From Mycobacterium saskatchewanense (GTDB taxonomy: Bacteria; Actinomycetota; Actinomycetes; Mycobacteriales; Mycobacteriaceae): a DNA stretch of 64,000 nucleotides. The translations under genes were made by a program, and so were the position numbers. Positions 17,174 through 26,855 of this stretch are shown here, in pieces (the first letter of the stretch is position 1; each line of letters opens with the position of its first letter). The notes under the pieces were generated by a model. That model was given only the letters and a program-made list of their open reading frames with translations, made no database searches and was not told the origin of the DNA. Location of the stretch: positions 4,898,001 through 4,962,000 of the forward strand of contig NZ_AP022573.1 of the NCBI RefSeq assembly GCF_010729105.1, given 5' to 3'.

Positions 17174-18649
17174 ATGACGACGAATCACGGCCGTCCGCTG
17201 GACCCTGCCCTGGCTAAGGGCATCTCGCGTCAGAGCTTCCTTCGCGGTGCGGTGTCGGTGCTGGCAGCGGGCGCGGTGTTCGGGACGTCTCGCGCCGCTG
17301 CCGACCCGGCGGCCGGCTGGAGTGGCCTGGCGTCCTCCATCGGGGGCCGGGTGCTGTTGCCGTCCAGCGGAGCTCAATTCGCCTCGGGAAAGCAAGTTTT
17401 CAACTCCTTCTATGACAGTACGAATCCCGCTGCGGTGGTGTCTGTTTCGTCGCAGTCGGATGTGCAGAAGGCGGTCACGTTCGCGACGGCGAACAACCTG
17501 AAGATCGCCCCGCGGGGCGGCGGGCATTCCTATGTCGGCGCGTCGAGTGCCAACGGCACCATGGTGATCGACCTGCGCGGGCTGCCCGGCGGCGCGAACC
17601 TCGACGGTGGCGGCAACGTGACGGTCACCCCCGCCACCAATCTGTATGCGGTGCAACAGGCTTTGGCCGCGTCGGGGCGGGCGATGCCGACGGGCAGCTG
17701 CCCGACCGTCGGCGTCGCGGGGCTGGCGCTTGGGGGCGGGATGGGATCGGCCACCCGGCGCGCCGGGCTGACCTGTGACGCGCTGCAGTCAGCAACGGTG
17801 GTGTTGCCCAGCGGCGACGTGGTCACCGCGTCGGCCAACGACCATCCGGACCTGTTCTGGGCGCTCCGTGGCGGCGGCGGTGGCAATTTCGGGGTGACGA
17901 CGTCCATGACGTTCGCGACGTTCGCGACCGCCGACAGCGACCTCGTCCGGCTCGAGTTCGCGCCGTCCGCGGCGGTCCAGGTGCTCACCGGTTGGCAGTC
18001 CTGGCTGTCGACCGCCGACCGCAACGCCTGGGGGTTGGTCGACCTGTCCGTCGGTTCGGCCCAGGCTAATTGCCACGTGCTGGCGACGTGCCCGGCCGGC
18101 GCCGGCTCGGGCGTGGTGAACGCGCTCAAGTCCGCAATCGGGCTGGCGCCCAACTCCGTTCAGAACAAGACGCTCGGCTACATGGAGTTGATGACGTACC
18201 TGGGCGGCGGCAGCTCGACGAGCCCGCCGCGCGCCTTCGTCGCCGGGTCCGACGTCATAGGCACCGTGAATTCCGCCTCCGCCCATGCCATCGCGACGGC
18301 GATCGGGCTGTGGCCGGCGTCCGGATCGGGCAAGGCTTCGGTAGTCGTCGACCCGCTCGGTGGCGCGGCCGGCGACGTCGCCGCCGGTGACACCGCGTTT
18401 CCGTGGCGCTCTCAGGCCGCCGTGTTGCAGTGGTACGTCGAGCCCGCGAGCAACGAGGTGGCCGTCGCGAACAAGTGGGTGGCGTCCGCACATCAAGCGG
18501 TGCAACAGTATTCGGCCGGCGGCTACGTCAACTACCTGGAGGCCAACGCGTCGGCGGCGCGCTACTTCGGGCCGAACCTGTCCCGGCTCACCGCGGTCCG
18601 GCAGAAGTACGACCCGAACCGGGTGATGTTCTCGGGGTTGGCCTTCTGA
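17174..18649 (+). CDS. Tat-exported FAD-linked oxidase, berberine-bridge-enzyme type
   Basis: 491-residue flavoprotein of the PCMH/BBE family. The N terminus has SRQSFLRG followed by a hydrophobic region and SRAAADP, a Tat-like signal in which the second arginine is Gln. GGGHSYVG (His118) and GSCPTVGVAG (Cys176) are the two positions that in BBE-type enzymes anchor FAD by bicovalent linkage, so bicovalent FAD is predicted. The C-terminal BBE domain ends NYLEANAS...YDPNRVMFSG. Such enzymes oxidise sugars, alcohols or alkaloid-like compounds; the substrate here is unknown. The start is the ATG at 17174, since upstream codons to 17063 are not family-like. Confidence 0.85.
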   Translation: MTTNHGRPLDPALAKGISRQSFLRGAVSVLAAGAVFGTSRAAADPAAGWSGLASSIGGRVLLPSSGAQFASGKQVFNSFYDSTNPAAVVSVSSQSDVQKAVTFATANNLKIAPRGGGHSYVGASSANGTMVIDLRGLPGGANLDGGGNVTVTPATNLYAVQQALAASGRAMPTGSCPTVGVAGLALGGGMGSATRRAGLTCDALQSATVVLPSGDVVTASANDHPDLFWALRGGGGGNFGVTTSMTFATFATADSDLVRLEFAPSAAVQVLTGWQSWLSTADRNAWGLVDLSVGSAQANCHVLATCPAGAGSGVVNALKSAIGLAPNSVQNKTLGYMELMTYLGGGSSTSPPRAFVAGSDVIGTVNSASAHAIATAIGLWPASGSGKASVVVDPLGGAAGDVAAGDTAFPWRSQAAVLQWYVEPASNEVAVANKWVASAHQAVQQYSAGGYVNYLEANASAARYFGPNLSRLTAVRQKYDPNRVMFSGLAF

Positions 18650-18666
18650 CAACGACCGCGCGGGGG

Positions 18667-19998
18667 TTACCCCAGCAGACGGTCCCTGTGCTCGATGAAT
18701 TGCTCGTGGGTGATCAAACCCTCATCGCGTAGCTTGGCGAACTCGCGTACCTCCGCGGCGAGCCCCATGACCACGGTCCGTGCCGGGTCTTGCGCCTCGG
18801 TGTCATCACCGCCGGGCTGCGCGGCCCCGCCGGCGGCCGACGGACATCGGGCCGCTTCCTTGTCGCGTGGGTGGGGACCGCGCACGCCGATGGTGTCGCG
18901 CAGGGCGCGGGCGGCGGTGCCGGCCAGTGCCATCTCGCCGAACGTGTTCCCCAAAGTCGTCGACATGGCTTGCGCACCGAGTCCCGCGGGCGCGGCCGGC
19001 AGCGCCAGCGCGATCGAGCGCACCCCCGGCGCCGCCGCGGTCCACGAGGGCGGCACCGAGAGCGCGCCGACCGTGTCCGCGCTCCCGATGCCGGCCGACA
19101 CGGCGCTCGAGGCCGCGTTCGATGCCGCGGCAGCCACGGGCGAGGTGGTCGCCACCGTCCCCGGCAGTGAACCCAGCGCCTCCCAGCCGCTGACGATGTC
19201 GTCGGTGTGCAAACCGGTTTGAGCACCGATGAGGTCGATCGGGAGGGATATCGCCCCCAGGGGCGACATGGGGGCGTCCACCCCGTACGCGATTGCATCG
19301 GCGCCTAGATTCACCAGGTCCAACGGCGATGACACCCCGAGCGGGGACGTGGCACCGGTGAGGGCCTGCGCCGCCGACGAAATCGGCTGGGTGATCACGG
19401 ACAACACGCTCTGCGCGGACCCGGCGGGCAGTTCGGCGGCTTGCCCGACCGCGTCGGCCTGACCGGCCAGGCCGTCGGTGTTCTGCGGTGGCGGACGGAA
19501 CGGGGTCAGCTGCGAGGCGGCGGCCGACGATCCGGCGTAGCCGTACATGGCGGCCGCGTCCTGCGCCCACATCTCGCCGTACTGCGCCTCGGTCGCCGCG
19601 ATCGCAGGGGTGTTCTGCCCCAATAGGTTCGTGGCGACCAGCGCGGCCAGCAGACTGCGGTTGGCCGCAACCTCCGTCGGCGGCACCGTCGCCGCGAATG
19701 CTGTCTCGTAGGCCGCGGCGGCCGCTCTGGCCTGGCCGGCGGTCTCCTCGGCCCGCGCGGCGGTGCCGCTCATCCACGCGCTGTAGGACGCCGCGGCGGC
19801 CGCCATGGTCACCGACGAAGGCCCCAGCCAGGGTCCGGCGGTGAGGGCCGAGACCGCCGACTGGTAAGAGCCGGCAGTCCCGTAGAGCTCGGCCGCCAAC
19901 GATTCCCACGCGGCCGCGGCCGCGAGCATTGGCGCGGCGCCCGGGCCGGCGTACATCAGGCCCGAGTTGACTTCCGGTGGAAGCGTCGCGAAATCCAT
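18667..19998 (-). CDS. PPE family protein, SVP subfamily, with C-terminal SHOCT-like domain
   Basis: 443 residues. N terminus [13 protein letters not shown] is the PPE domain (1 to about 175) with the WLGP (WxG-type) turn near 57-60. A GxLSVPPSW motif lies at 312-319, placing it in the PPE-SVP group. Unusually the last about 33 residues, [19 protein letters not shown], form a SHOCT-like short helical hairpin normally found at the end of other membrane or short proteins. A linker of about 45 polar residues joins them. No PE gene is adjacent, so its secretion partner must be elsewhere. Likely a type VII (ESX) substrate; function unknown. Confidence 0.88.
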   Translation of the reverse strand: MDFATLPPEVNSGLMYAGPGAAPMLAAAAAWESLAAELYGTAGSYQSAVSALTAGPWLGPSSVTMAAAAASYSAWMSGTAARAEETAGQARAAAAAYETAFAATVPPTEVAANRSLLAALVATNLLGQNTPAIAATEAQYGEMWAQDAAAMYGYAGSSAAASQLTPFRPPPQNTDGLAGQADAVGQAAELPAGSAQSVLSVITQPISSAAQALTGATSPLGVSSPLDLVNLGADAIAYGVDAPMSPLGAISLPIDLIGAQTGLHTDDIVSGWEALGSLPGTVATTSPVAAAASNAASSAVSAGIGSADTVGALSVPPSWTAAAPGVRSIALALPAAPAGLGAQAMSTTLGNTFGEMALAGTAARALRDTIGVRGPHPRDKEAARCPSAAGGAAQPGGDDTEAQDPARTVVMGLAAEVREFAKLRDEGLITHEQFIEHRDRLLG

Positions 19999-20149
19999 TG
20001 CGGCGCCCTATCCCCGGCGCGTGCCGGCGGCGCCGCCGCGCGAACTGTGGATGGTGACCTTCGACTGAGCGGTCGTGGACGACAAAGCCTTCCCCCTCGA
20101 ATGGCTTGTGGCGACGCGGCGGCCGGGCCGGCGTCGGGTCGATGACTGG

Positions 20150-21952
20150 CTACGCCGCGCCCCTCCCCGAGCGGTTGGAGCCGTCGGACTTTGCCCGCGC
20201 CGGGCGCGGCAATTCGGTGTTCAGTTCCTGTTCTGCACCCGGTCGCGGCGACGGCCGGCCCTTGGCCAAGGTGGCGAGCAGTTCCCGATATGGCCCGACC
20301 AGGTAGACGGTGTCACCCGCACTGAGCCGAGAGTCGCGACGCGGATGCAGCCGAACCGGGGCGTCCTCCCGGGTCACCGCGATGACCCGGGTCTGGGTCG
20401 ACACTTCGAACATCGGGAGCCCGTCCAGCTCGCTACCGGCCTGCACGTGCATGCCACCGATCAGAAACGACCGGTTCCCGACCGAGAACGTGCCCAGCAC
20501 CTGCAGGCCCATCGCCGCGCCGATGAACCAGGGCGCCGCCAATTCGACTGTGGAACGGACGTTTTCGAATCCGAACCGTTGCGCGACCGCGGACGCGAGG
20601 TCGTGATCGTAGACCCGCAGCACCAGTGGTACTTGCCCCCAACGATTTCCGACGGGAGCGGTTTGGGATCCCAGCATCTCGCGGACGACGATCCCCGTCT
20701 CGATGTTGACCATGTCGTCGCGGGTCAGCACCGCGACCGCGCGCGCGGTGTCGACCCGGGCCGCCTCCATGGTCGACCGTAACGTCGCATCCCCGAAGAT
20801 GACCGGTACGTCGAGCTCGGCGGCCGTGGCCAAAAAGGGGTTGTTCTGGTCGCGCTCGATGACGGCCACGTCGTATCCGGCCTCGGTCAGATCGGTCACG
20901 ACTCGCACCCCGAGGGCGCTCAAGCCGACCACGATGACGTGGTTGCGCAGGTGGCGCGCTCGCGGGCGCGCGGAAGACAACAGGAAACGCCGCGACAACA
21001 GGACATCGGCGACGAACGCGACCAGCAGGGCGGTCGTGGTGACGCCACCCAACATCAGCAGGGCGGCGTACAGCCGCAGCCACGTCGGCTGTTTGGCGAA
21101 GCTGAAGTCACCATAGCCCGTGGTCGTGATCGTCTCGTTGGTGAAGTAGAAAGCGTCGGTCCACGACATTCCGGGATGGATGTAGGAGAAGTGCAGCAAC
21201 GTCGTAGAGACGATGATCAGGATGGTCAGGGCGGCGATCACGGGATAGAACGCGGGGTTGACTTCACTGGGCAGGGCGCGCGTCGCGTAGATGAACCGTC
21301 GCAGTCGCGACTGACGCGACCGCGCGCCCTTGACCTGCCGGGGGACCTTGATGCCGCACGCCGCCACCTCCTCGGAGGTGCCGATCATCGCCGTCCAGTC
21401 CCCGGCGCTGACGCGCATGTCGCGTCCCGGACACACCATCACCTCGCCGGCGTTCGCGGCGTCGTCGTTGTGCACCACGGCAACCGGTGCGAGGTCGCCG
21501 TAGATCTCCCGAAGCGACGCGTCGAATGGTGCCTCGGCGCCGAAGACCACGAAGTCGATGCCGGCCACCTCGAAGGGATGCGTGGTGCGCGCCAGGCTCG
21601 CCTCGACGACGGCGGGCGCGGCGATGTCGGCGACGCCGAGGATCGCGCTGGGCCCATCGTCGGCGGCGACCGCTTCGCGCAGTACGTCATTGGCCAGCCG
21701 TGCGACCACGCGAATGTCGGGATTGGCGCGCCGGGCCAGCAGCGCGATCTCGAGGTTCGTCGCGTCGTCGTTTCCGGCACAGACGACGGCCGCCGCCTCC
21801 GCGACTCCCGCCTTGGTGAGTTCGGTCTTGACGCGGGTGCTGGCGAGGTCGGAGTCCAGAAGTCTGGCCACGCTCGCGCCCGCCCTTTTCAACTCATCGA
21901 CGATGGTCGACGCCAGCGCGTCGTCACCGCTGACGATGACGCGCTGGTTCAT
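20150..21952 (-). CDS. Two-TM potassium channel with flanking RCK/TrkA-N domains
   Basis: 600 residues. An N-terminal RCK-like NAD-binding domain (1 to about 200) has VIVSGDDALASTIV in place of a full GxGxxG. TM1 is at about 236-256, the pore helix and selectivity filter TTTGYGD at 276-282, and TM2 at about 295-318. A second RCK domain follows from 338 (VIVVGLSALGVRVV) with a TrkA-C-like part and a charged tail. GYGD identifies a K+ pore. The start at 21952 has GGAGGGG upstream; an in-frame start at 22375 would add 141 residues with no recognisable domain. Divergent from two KimA-like K+ importers, which suggests a joint role in potassium and osmotic homeostasis. Confidence 0.88.
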   Translation of the reverse strand: MNQRVIVSGDDALASTIVDELKRAGASVARLLDSDLASTRVKTELTKAGVAEAAAVVCAGNDDATNLEIALLARRANPDIRVVARLANDVLREAVAADDGPSAILGVADIAAPAVVEASLARTTHPFEVAGIDFVVFGAEAPFDASLREIYGDLAPVAVVHNDDAANAGEVMVCPGRDMRVSAGDWTAMIGTSEEVAACGIKVPRQVKGARSRQSRLRRFIYATRALPSEVNPAFYPVIAALTILIIVSTTLLHFSYIHPGMSWTDAFYFTNETITTTGYGDFSFAKQPTWLRLYAALLMLGGVTTTALLVAFVADVLLSRRFLLSSARPRARHLRNHVIVVGLSALGVRVVTDLTEAGYDVAVIERDQNNPFLATAAELDVPVIFGDATLRSTMEAARVDTARAVAVLTRDDMVNIETGIVVREMLGSQTAPVGNRWGQVPLVLRVYDHDLASAVAQRFGFENVRSTVELAAPWFIGAAMGLQVLGTFSVGNRSFLIGGMHVQAGSELDGLPMFEVSTQTRVIAVTREDAPVRLHPRRDSRLSAGDTVYLVGPYRELLATLAKGRPSPRPGAEQELNTELPRPARAKSDGSNRSGRGAA

Positions 21953-22626
21953 GAGCTTGCTCCCCTCCGTTGAACATTCCACCCCTCCGCCGAATGTTGA
22001 ATCAGGACGACCTGGACTGGTTACTCCACGAGTCCGGCGGGGCAGACGCGAGCTCTGGCGTAAGCGCTTACTTTGCTGACGGATGCCGCGTGCTACTCCA
22101 AGGAAATGGAGATCGAACTCGATGCTAACAGACAGATTCGGCGGGTGGTGAGTCTGTGCGCATCGGTTCGATAACGCAGGCGCGTGAGCGACCTCTCCCA
22201 TGTGTCCCAAATGCGCTTTATTGCAACATAATTCAATTAATCCAACGAGATGTTGTGGGAACCGCCCGAACAACGACCGCGCGTCCTCGATCAGACTAAC
22301 TGCCAGGCAATGGGTTTGGCAGACGGCACCTGCACCGGCTTCTTCAACAGTCATGCAGGATTTCGTCGATGACATCGAAGAGATATGACGTACAGCATGT
22401 TTCGCATCCAGATCACGAGACGGGTCAATGCGGCCGCCGCGCCTAGATTCATTACCAGCGCTTGTCGGTTTGTTACCCCCGGGTCACCGATCTGGGAATG
22501 TGCTGGCAAATCTGCTGAGGAAGTCCTGTGGTTGTGGTTGCTGGCGGCGAATGGGGATGGGAGATGTGCACTGTGGCGGCTACGCTTCCGGAGGGCTTCA
22601 CGGCCGCGGGGGACGAGTTGTGAGGA
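21953..22626. other. 674-bp divergent intergenic region, AT-richer than its surroundings
   Basis: Lies between the channel and KimA-like copy 1 and must carry both promoters. The middle (about 22,200-22,260) is markedly AT-rich, with TTGCAACATAATTCAATTAA around 22,222. A short hairpin ACAGAC/GTCTGT is seen near 22,128-22,160. No convincing ORF: a 62-codon frame at 22200-22388 has no ribosome binding site or recognisable protein. I looked for the c-di-AMP (ydaO) riboswitch expected upstream of kimA-type genes and did not find its conserved segments. Confidence 0.5.
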
Positions 22627-24630
22627 ATGGGGGAAGGGATATGGCTTTTGGCAACGTCATTGGCTAGCGGGGGGGCTAGCGGGTCGGCCAGCGGGGGCAC
22701 GGGCGAACACAAGGCGTGGTCGTCCTTCGGCGACGTGTGCAAGCGCGGCGTCCTGGGCAAGCCGTTGATCAACTCCCAACTCGAGCATGAGAAGTTGTCG
22801 AATCCAGTCGCGCTGGGGGTGTTGTCGCCGGATGCGATCTCCTCGACCGCCTACGGCTCCGAGCAGATCATGATCGAACTGCTGCCGGCGGCCGGGATGG
22901 CGGCGTTCACCCTTCTGCTTCCGATCACCGGTGTGATCCTGCTGATTCTGGTGTTGGTGGCGGCGTCGTATCGCCAGGTCGTCATGGTCTACACCAGATC
23001 CGGCGGATCGTACGTGGTCGCGCGCGAAAACTTCGGGCCCCGGGTGGCGCAGGTCGCCGCCGCCGCGCTGCTGATCGACTACGTGGTCACCGTCGCGGTC
23101 CAGTGCGCGGCGGGCACGGTCGCGGTGGCCTCGGCGATACCCGCACTGGGTCCTTACAGTCTGGAAATCACCGTCGGAATGGTGCTGCTGATGTGCTTGG
23201 CGAACCTTCGTGGTTTGCGCGAGGCCGGCGCCCGTTTCGCGGTACCGACCTACGCCTTCGTCGGCATGGTGTCGTTGACGATCGTCGTCGGGATCGTCCG
23301 GGAGCTGTGCGGCACGCTGCCGGTCTACGACGCCGAACACGTCGCCGGAGCGGTCCCGGTCCATCACGGCGGCGGCCTCATCATGGGTGCGACGGTTCTG
23401 GTTGTGCTGCGCGCGTTCGCCAATGGCGGATCGTCGCTGACCGGAGTGGAGGCCATCTCCAACACGGTCACCACCTTCCGCAAGCCGGAGGGCATCAACG
23501 CGCGCCGGGTCATGACGATCATGGCCTGCATCCTTGCGTTCTTGCTTGCGGGCGTGGCGTGGCTGACGCACGTCACGCATGCCGTGCCGTACACCGACGG
23601 CTACCCCTCGATGTTGTCCGAGATCGCTCGCGCGGTGTTCGGCCACGGGGTGATCGGTAACGCCCTGTACATCCTGGTTCAGGCGTCGACGGCGGCGATC
23701 CTCTACACCGGCGGCAACACCAGCTTCAACGGATTCCCGGCGTTGGCCAGTTTCGTTGCGGGGGACCGCTTTCTGCCGCGTCCATTGATGAAGCGCGGAC
23801 ATCGCCTGGTGTTCTCCAACGGCATCATCGCCCTGACCGCGCTGTCGATCGCGCTGCTCGTCATCACCGGCGGCTCGGTCGACGCGCTGGTGCCGTTTTA
23901 TGCGATCGGTGTGTTCACCGGGTTCTCGATGGCCGGCTACGGCATGACCAAGCACTATCTGGCCCAACGCGGGTCGGGTTGGCGGCGCAACGTGCTGATC
24001 AATTTGTCGGCGGGCGTCTTGTCGACGATCGTCGTGGGCATCTTCGCGGTCGCCAAGTTCACCGAGGGCGCCTGGCTGATCGTCGTCGTGTTTCCCCTGC
24101 TCGTGCTGGCGTTGATGCGCCTCAACCGGCAGTACCGCGCCGAGGCCTCCGTCCTGGAGATGTCTCGCACGGAACCGCCGGTCCTGAGCCGATACACGCG
24201 ACACCGGGTGTTCGTCTTCGTGGATGCGATCGACCTCGCCGAGGTCGAGGCCATGAGGTACGCGAACGGGCTGCATGCCGACGAGCTCACGGTCGTGCAC
24301 TTCGTGATCGATCCCGATCACGCCGCCCGGTTGCAGAAGCGCTGGGAGGTCTTCGAACACGGGACCCCGCTGCGACTGGTCGACTGCCCGGACCGTCACC
24401 TCGGTCGGGCCGCGCATGAGTTGGTCCTGCGAGTGCTGAGCGATCATCCGGACACCAAGGCGACCGTGCTGCTTCCGCGCCGAACCTACTCGCCGCTCAT
24501 CGGTCGACTGCTACACGACCGTACCGCCGACAAGATCGCCCGAGCCGTCAGCCGCATCCCCGGAGCGGCCGCGCAGATAGTGCCTTACGACATCGAGTCG
24601 CGCATCGCAGAGGTCACTCGCGCCGGATGA
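22627..24630 (+). CDS. KimA-like potassium/amino-acid permease (copy 1)
   Basis: APC-superfamily transporter of the B. subtilis KimA (YdaO) type, 667 residues. The family signature is the N-terminal LGKPLIN...LSPDAISSTAYGSEQI block near 45-80, then about 12 hydrophobic segments to about residue 490 (for example VVMVYTRSGGSYVVARENFG) and a cytosolic USP-like tail of about 170 residues (VFVFVDAIDLAEVEAM, LPRRTYSPLIGRLLHDRT). KimA proteins are high-affinity H+/K+ symporters inhibited by c-di-AMP; transport here is inferred by homology. The start is uncertain: ATG 22627 gives an N-terminal extension, rich in Gly/Ser, beyond that of copy 2, and its spacing to GAGGA is too short. Confidence 0.82.
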   Translation: MGEGIWLLATSLASGGASGSASGGTGEHKAWSSFGDVCKRGVLGKPLINSQLEHEKLSNPVALGVLSPDAISSTAYGSEQIMIELLPAAGMAAFTLLLPITGVILLILVLVAASYRQVVMVYTRSGGSYVVARENFGPRVAQVAAAALLIDYVVTVAVQCAAGTVAVASAIPALGPYSLEITVGMVLLMCLANLRGLREAGARFAVPTYAFVGMVSLTIVVGIVRELCGTLPVYDAEHVAGAVPVHHGGGLIMGATVLVVLRAFANGGSSLTGVEAISNTVTTFRKPEGINARRVMTIMACILAFLLAGVAWLTHVTHAVPYTDGYPSMLSEIARAVFGHGVIGNALYILVQASTAAILYTGGNTSFNGFPALASFVAGDRFLPRPLMKRGHRLVFSNGIIALTALSIALLVITGGSVDALVPFYAIGVFTGFSMAGYGMTKHYLAQRGSGWRRNVLINLSAGVLSTIVVGIFAVAKFTEGAWLIVVVFPLLVLALMRLNRQYRAEASVLEMSRTEPPVLSRYTRHRVFVFVDAIDLAEVEAMRYANGLHADELTVVHFVIDPDHAARLQKRWEVFEHGTPLRLVDCPDRHLGRAAHELVLRVLSDHPDTKATVLLPRRTYSPLIGRLLHDRTADKIARAVSRIPGAAAQIVPYDIESRIAEVTRAG

Positions 24631-24705
24631 TTCCGGGCGGCCGGCGATCGACAGCCTGGCCGCGAAGCCGAATTCGACTGAAGACCCTCGAGGAAGGGAT
24701 GCATT

Positions 24706-26700
24706 GTGACGCAACCGAGCGGTGGACTGCCGCTGTCTTTCACCGACAAGTGCAAGCGGGTGTTCCTCGGAAAGCCCCTGACCACCGATCAGCTGGACGG
24801 CGAGCGGCTGCCGAATCACATTGCTCTGGGCGCACTTTCGCCGGACGCCATCTCCTCGACCGCGTACGGAACCGAGCAGATCATGATCGAACTGCTCCCT
24901 GCGGCCGGTATGGCGGCGTTTGCATTGGTGCTTCCGATCACCGGCGTCATCCTCGTTGTCCTTGCGCTGGTGTCCGCGTCGTACCGACAGGTCGTCATGG
25001 CTTACACCCGGGCCGGCGGGTCCTACACGGTCGCGCGAGAGAACTTCGGTCCGCGGGTGGCGCAGGTCGCCGCTGCGGCGTTGCTCATCGATTATGTGGT
25101 CACCGTGGCGGTGCAGCCGGCGGCGGCGACGGTGGCGGTGGTCTCGGCGATTCCCCCGCTGCGGCCCTATCACCTCGAGATCACACTCGCGGCCGTAGTC
25201 CTCATCTGCCTGGCCAACCTGCGCGGGCTGCGACGGTCGGGTCGCACGTTCGCGATGACGACCTATGCCTTCGTCGGAATGATCACCCTGACGATTGTGA
25301 CCGGAATCGTCCGCGAAATGTTCTGGGGATTGCCGAAATACGACCCCCAGCACATCGTGGGAGCTGTGCCGGTTCATCAGGGCGGCGGGCTCGTGATGGG
25401 CGCGTCCATCCTGATCGTGTTGCGCGCGTTCGCCAACGGCGGCACGTCGTTGACCGGGGTGGAGGCCGTGTCCAACACCGTCAACGTCTTGCAGAAGCCG
25501 CAGGGCCCCAACGCCCGTCGCGTGCTGACGTGGATGGCCTGCATACTCGGCTTCTTGCTGGCGGGCGTCGCGTGGCTGACGCACGTCACCCACGCCGTGC
25601 CGTATCTCGATGAGTACCCGTCGATGTTGTCCGAGATCGCCAGGGCGGTCTTCGGCCACGGGGTGATCGGCAATGCCTTGTACTTCCTGGTGCAGGCGTC
25701 GACCGCGGCCATCCTCTTCACGGGATGCAATACCAGCTTCAACGGCTTTCCTGCGTTGGCCAGTTTCGTTGCCGAGGACCGCTTTCTGCCGCGTCCGCTG
25801 ACGAAACGTGGCCATCGCCTGGTCTTCTCGAACGGCATCTTCGTGTTGACGGCGCTGGCTATGGTGCTGCTGATCATCACCGAAGCCAAGGTCAGTGCGC
25901 TGGTGCCGTTCTTCGCGATCGGCGTGTTCACCGCATTCGCGATGGCTGGTTACGGCATGGCCAAGCACCACTTGACCCGCCGCGAGCCAGGCTGGCGATT
26001 CAAGCTGGCGGTGAACCTGTCGGCAGGAACGATGTCGACGGTCGTGGTGGGCATCTTCGTGGTGGCCAAGTTCACCGAGGGCGCCTGGCTGATCGTCGTC
26101 ATCTTCCCGTTGCTGGTCCTGGCGCTGATGCGCCTGAACCGGAAATACTGCGACGAGGCCTCGGTATTGGAGATGTCGCGCGCCGAGCATCTTGACCTGA
26201 CCCGGCATCCGCGACTGCAGGTGCTGGTTTTTGTGGACTCAATCGATCTCGCGGAGATCGAGGCGCTACGCCTCGGCTACGGGTTGCACGCCGACGAGCT
26301 CACTGCGGTGCATTTCGTCATCGACGTCGATCATGCGATGGCGCTGCGGGAACGTTGGAACGTCTTCGAGCACGACACGCCGCTGTGGTTGATCAACTGC
26401 CCAGATCGCCACCTCGGCCGAGCCTCGCACGAGTTGGTGGTACGGGTTCTCAACGACCATGCGGACACCAAGGTGACGGTGCTGTTGCCGCGGAGGACCT
26501 ATTCGCCGCTCCTGGGTCGCTTACTGCACGACCGGACTGCCGACAAGATGGCCCGCGCCGTCAGCCGCATCCGCGGGGCGACCGCCATCATCGTTCCGTA
26601 CGACATCGAGTCGCGCATAGCGCGCGTCGCCCCGGCTGATCTCGAGGTCGAGCCGCACGACGTCGTCGGGGCGGCCAGGTCCACCCTCGTGGGTGATTGA
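24706..26700 (+). CDS. KimA-like potassium/amino-acid permease (copy 2)
   Basis: 664-residue paralogue of the preceding gene, very similar over its whole length: FLGKPLTT...LSPDAISSTAYGTEQI, about 12 TM segments and the same soluble tail (VLVFVDSIDLAEIEAL, LPRRTYSPLLGRLLHDRT). The start is GTG 24706 with AGGAAGGG ten bases upstream. The gap to copy 1 is 75 bp, so the two are probably one transcript and arose by tandem duplication. In KimA the C-terminal domain dimerises and binds c-di-AMP; the tail here suggests a similar arrangement, unproven. It could also carry an amino acid, as many APC members do. Confidence 0.86.
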   Translation: MTQPSGGLPLSFTDKCKRVFLGKPLTTDQLDGERLPNHIALGALSPDAISSTAYGTEQIMIELLPAAGMAAFALVLPITGVILVVLALVSASYRQVVMAYTRAGGSYTVARENFGPRVAQVAAAALLIDYVVTVAVQPAAATVAVVSAIPPLRPYHLEITLAAVVLICLANLRGLRRSGRTFAMTTYAFVGMITLTIVTGIVREMFWGLPKYDPQHIVGAVPVHQGGGLVMGASILIVLRAFANGGTSLTGVEAVSNTVNVLQKPQGPNARRVLTWMACILGFLLAGVAWLTHVTHAVPYLDEYPSMLSEIARAVFGHGVIGNALYFLVQASTAAILFTGCNTSFNGFPALASFVAEDRFLPRPLTKRGHRLVFSNGIFVLTALAMVLLIITEAKVSALVPFFAIGVFTAFAMAGYGMAKHHLTRREPGWRFKLAVNLSAGTMSTVVVGIFVVAKFTEGAWLIVVIFPLLVLALMRLNRKYCDEASVLEMSRAEHLDLTRHPRLQVLVFVDSIDLAEIEALRLGYGLHADELTAVHFVIDVDHAMALRERWNVFEHDTPLWLINCPDRHLGRASHELVVRVLNDHADTKVTVLLPRRTYSPLLGRLLHDRTADKMARAVSRIRGATAIIVPYDIESRIARVAPADLEVEPHDVVGAARSTLVGD

Positions 26701-26855
26701 CGGGGGGCTTTGGCTCGACCTGGCGGTGGCTCGAATCGTCGGCGTTGCGGCCTCGGTGTGATCCGAAATGGGTTGGCTGAAAGTAATTTTTCGAGTGTGT
26801 ATCTGGGGCGATTTGACCGGCGGGTTTTGTCGGGGGTGGGGGTTAGTTTGGCGGT

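Noticed and set aside
22200..22388. 62-codon ORF in the gap before the KimA-like genes
   Set aside because: No ribosome binding site, atypical composition and no family similarity seen.
21953..22626. c-di-AMP (ydaO/yuaA) riboswitch expected upstream of kimA-like genes
   Set aside because: I looked for the conserved GGGGUGAAU- and CCGAAC/GUCAGCUAACC-type blocks and found none in order.
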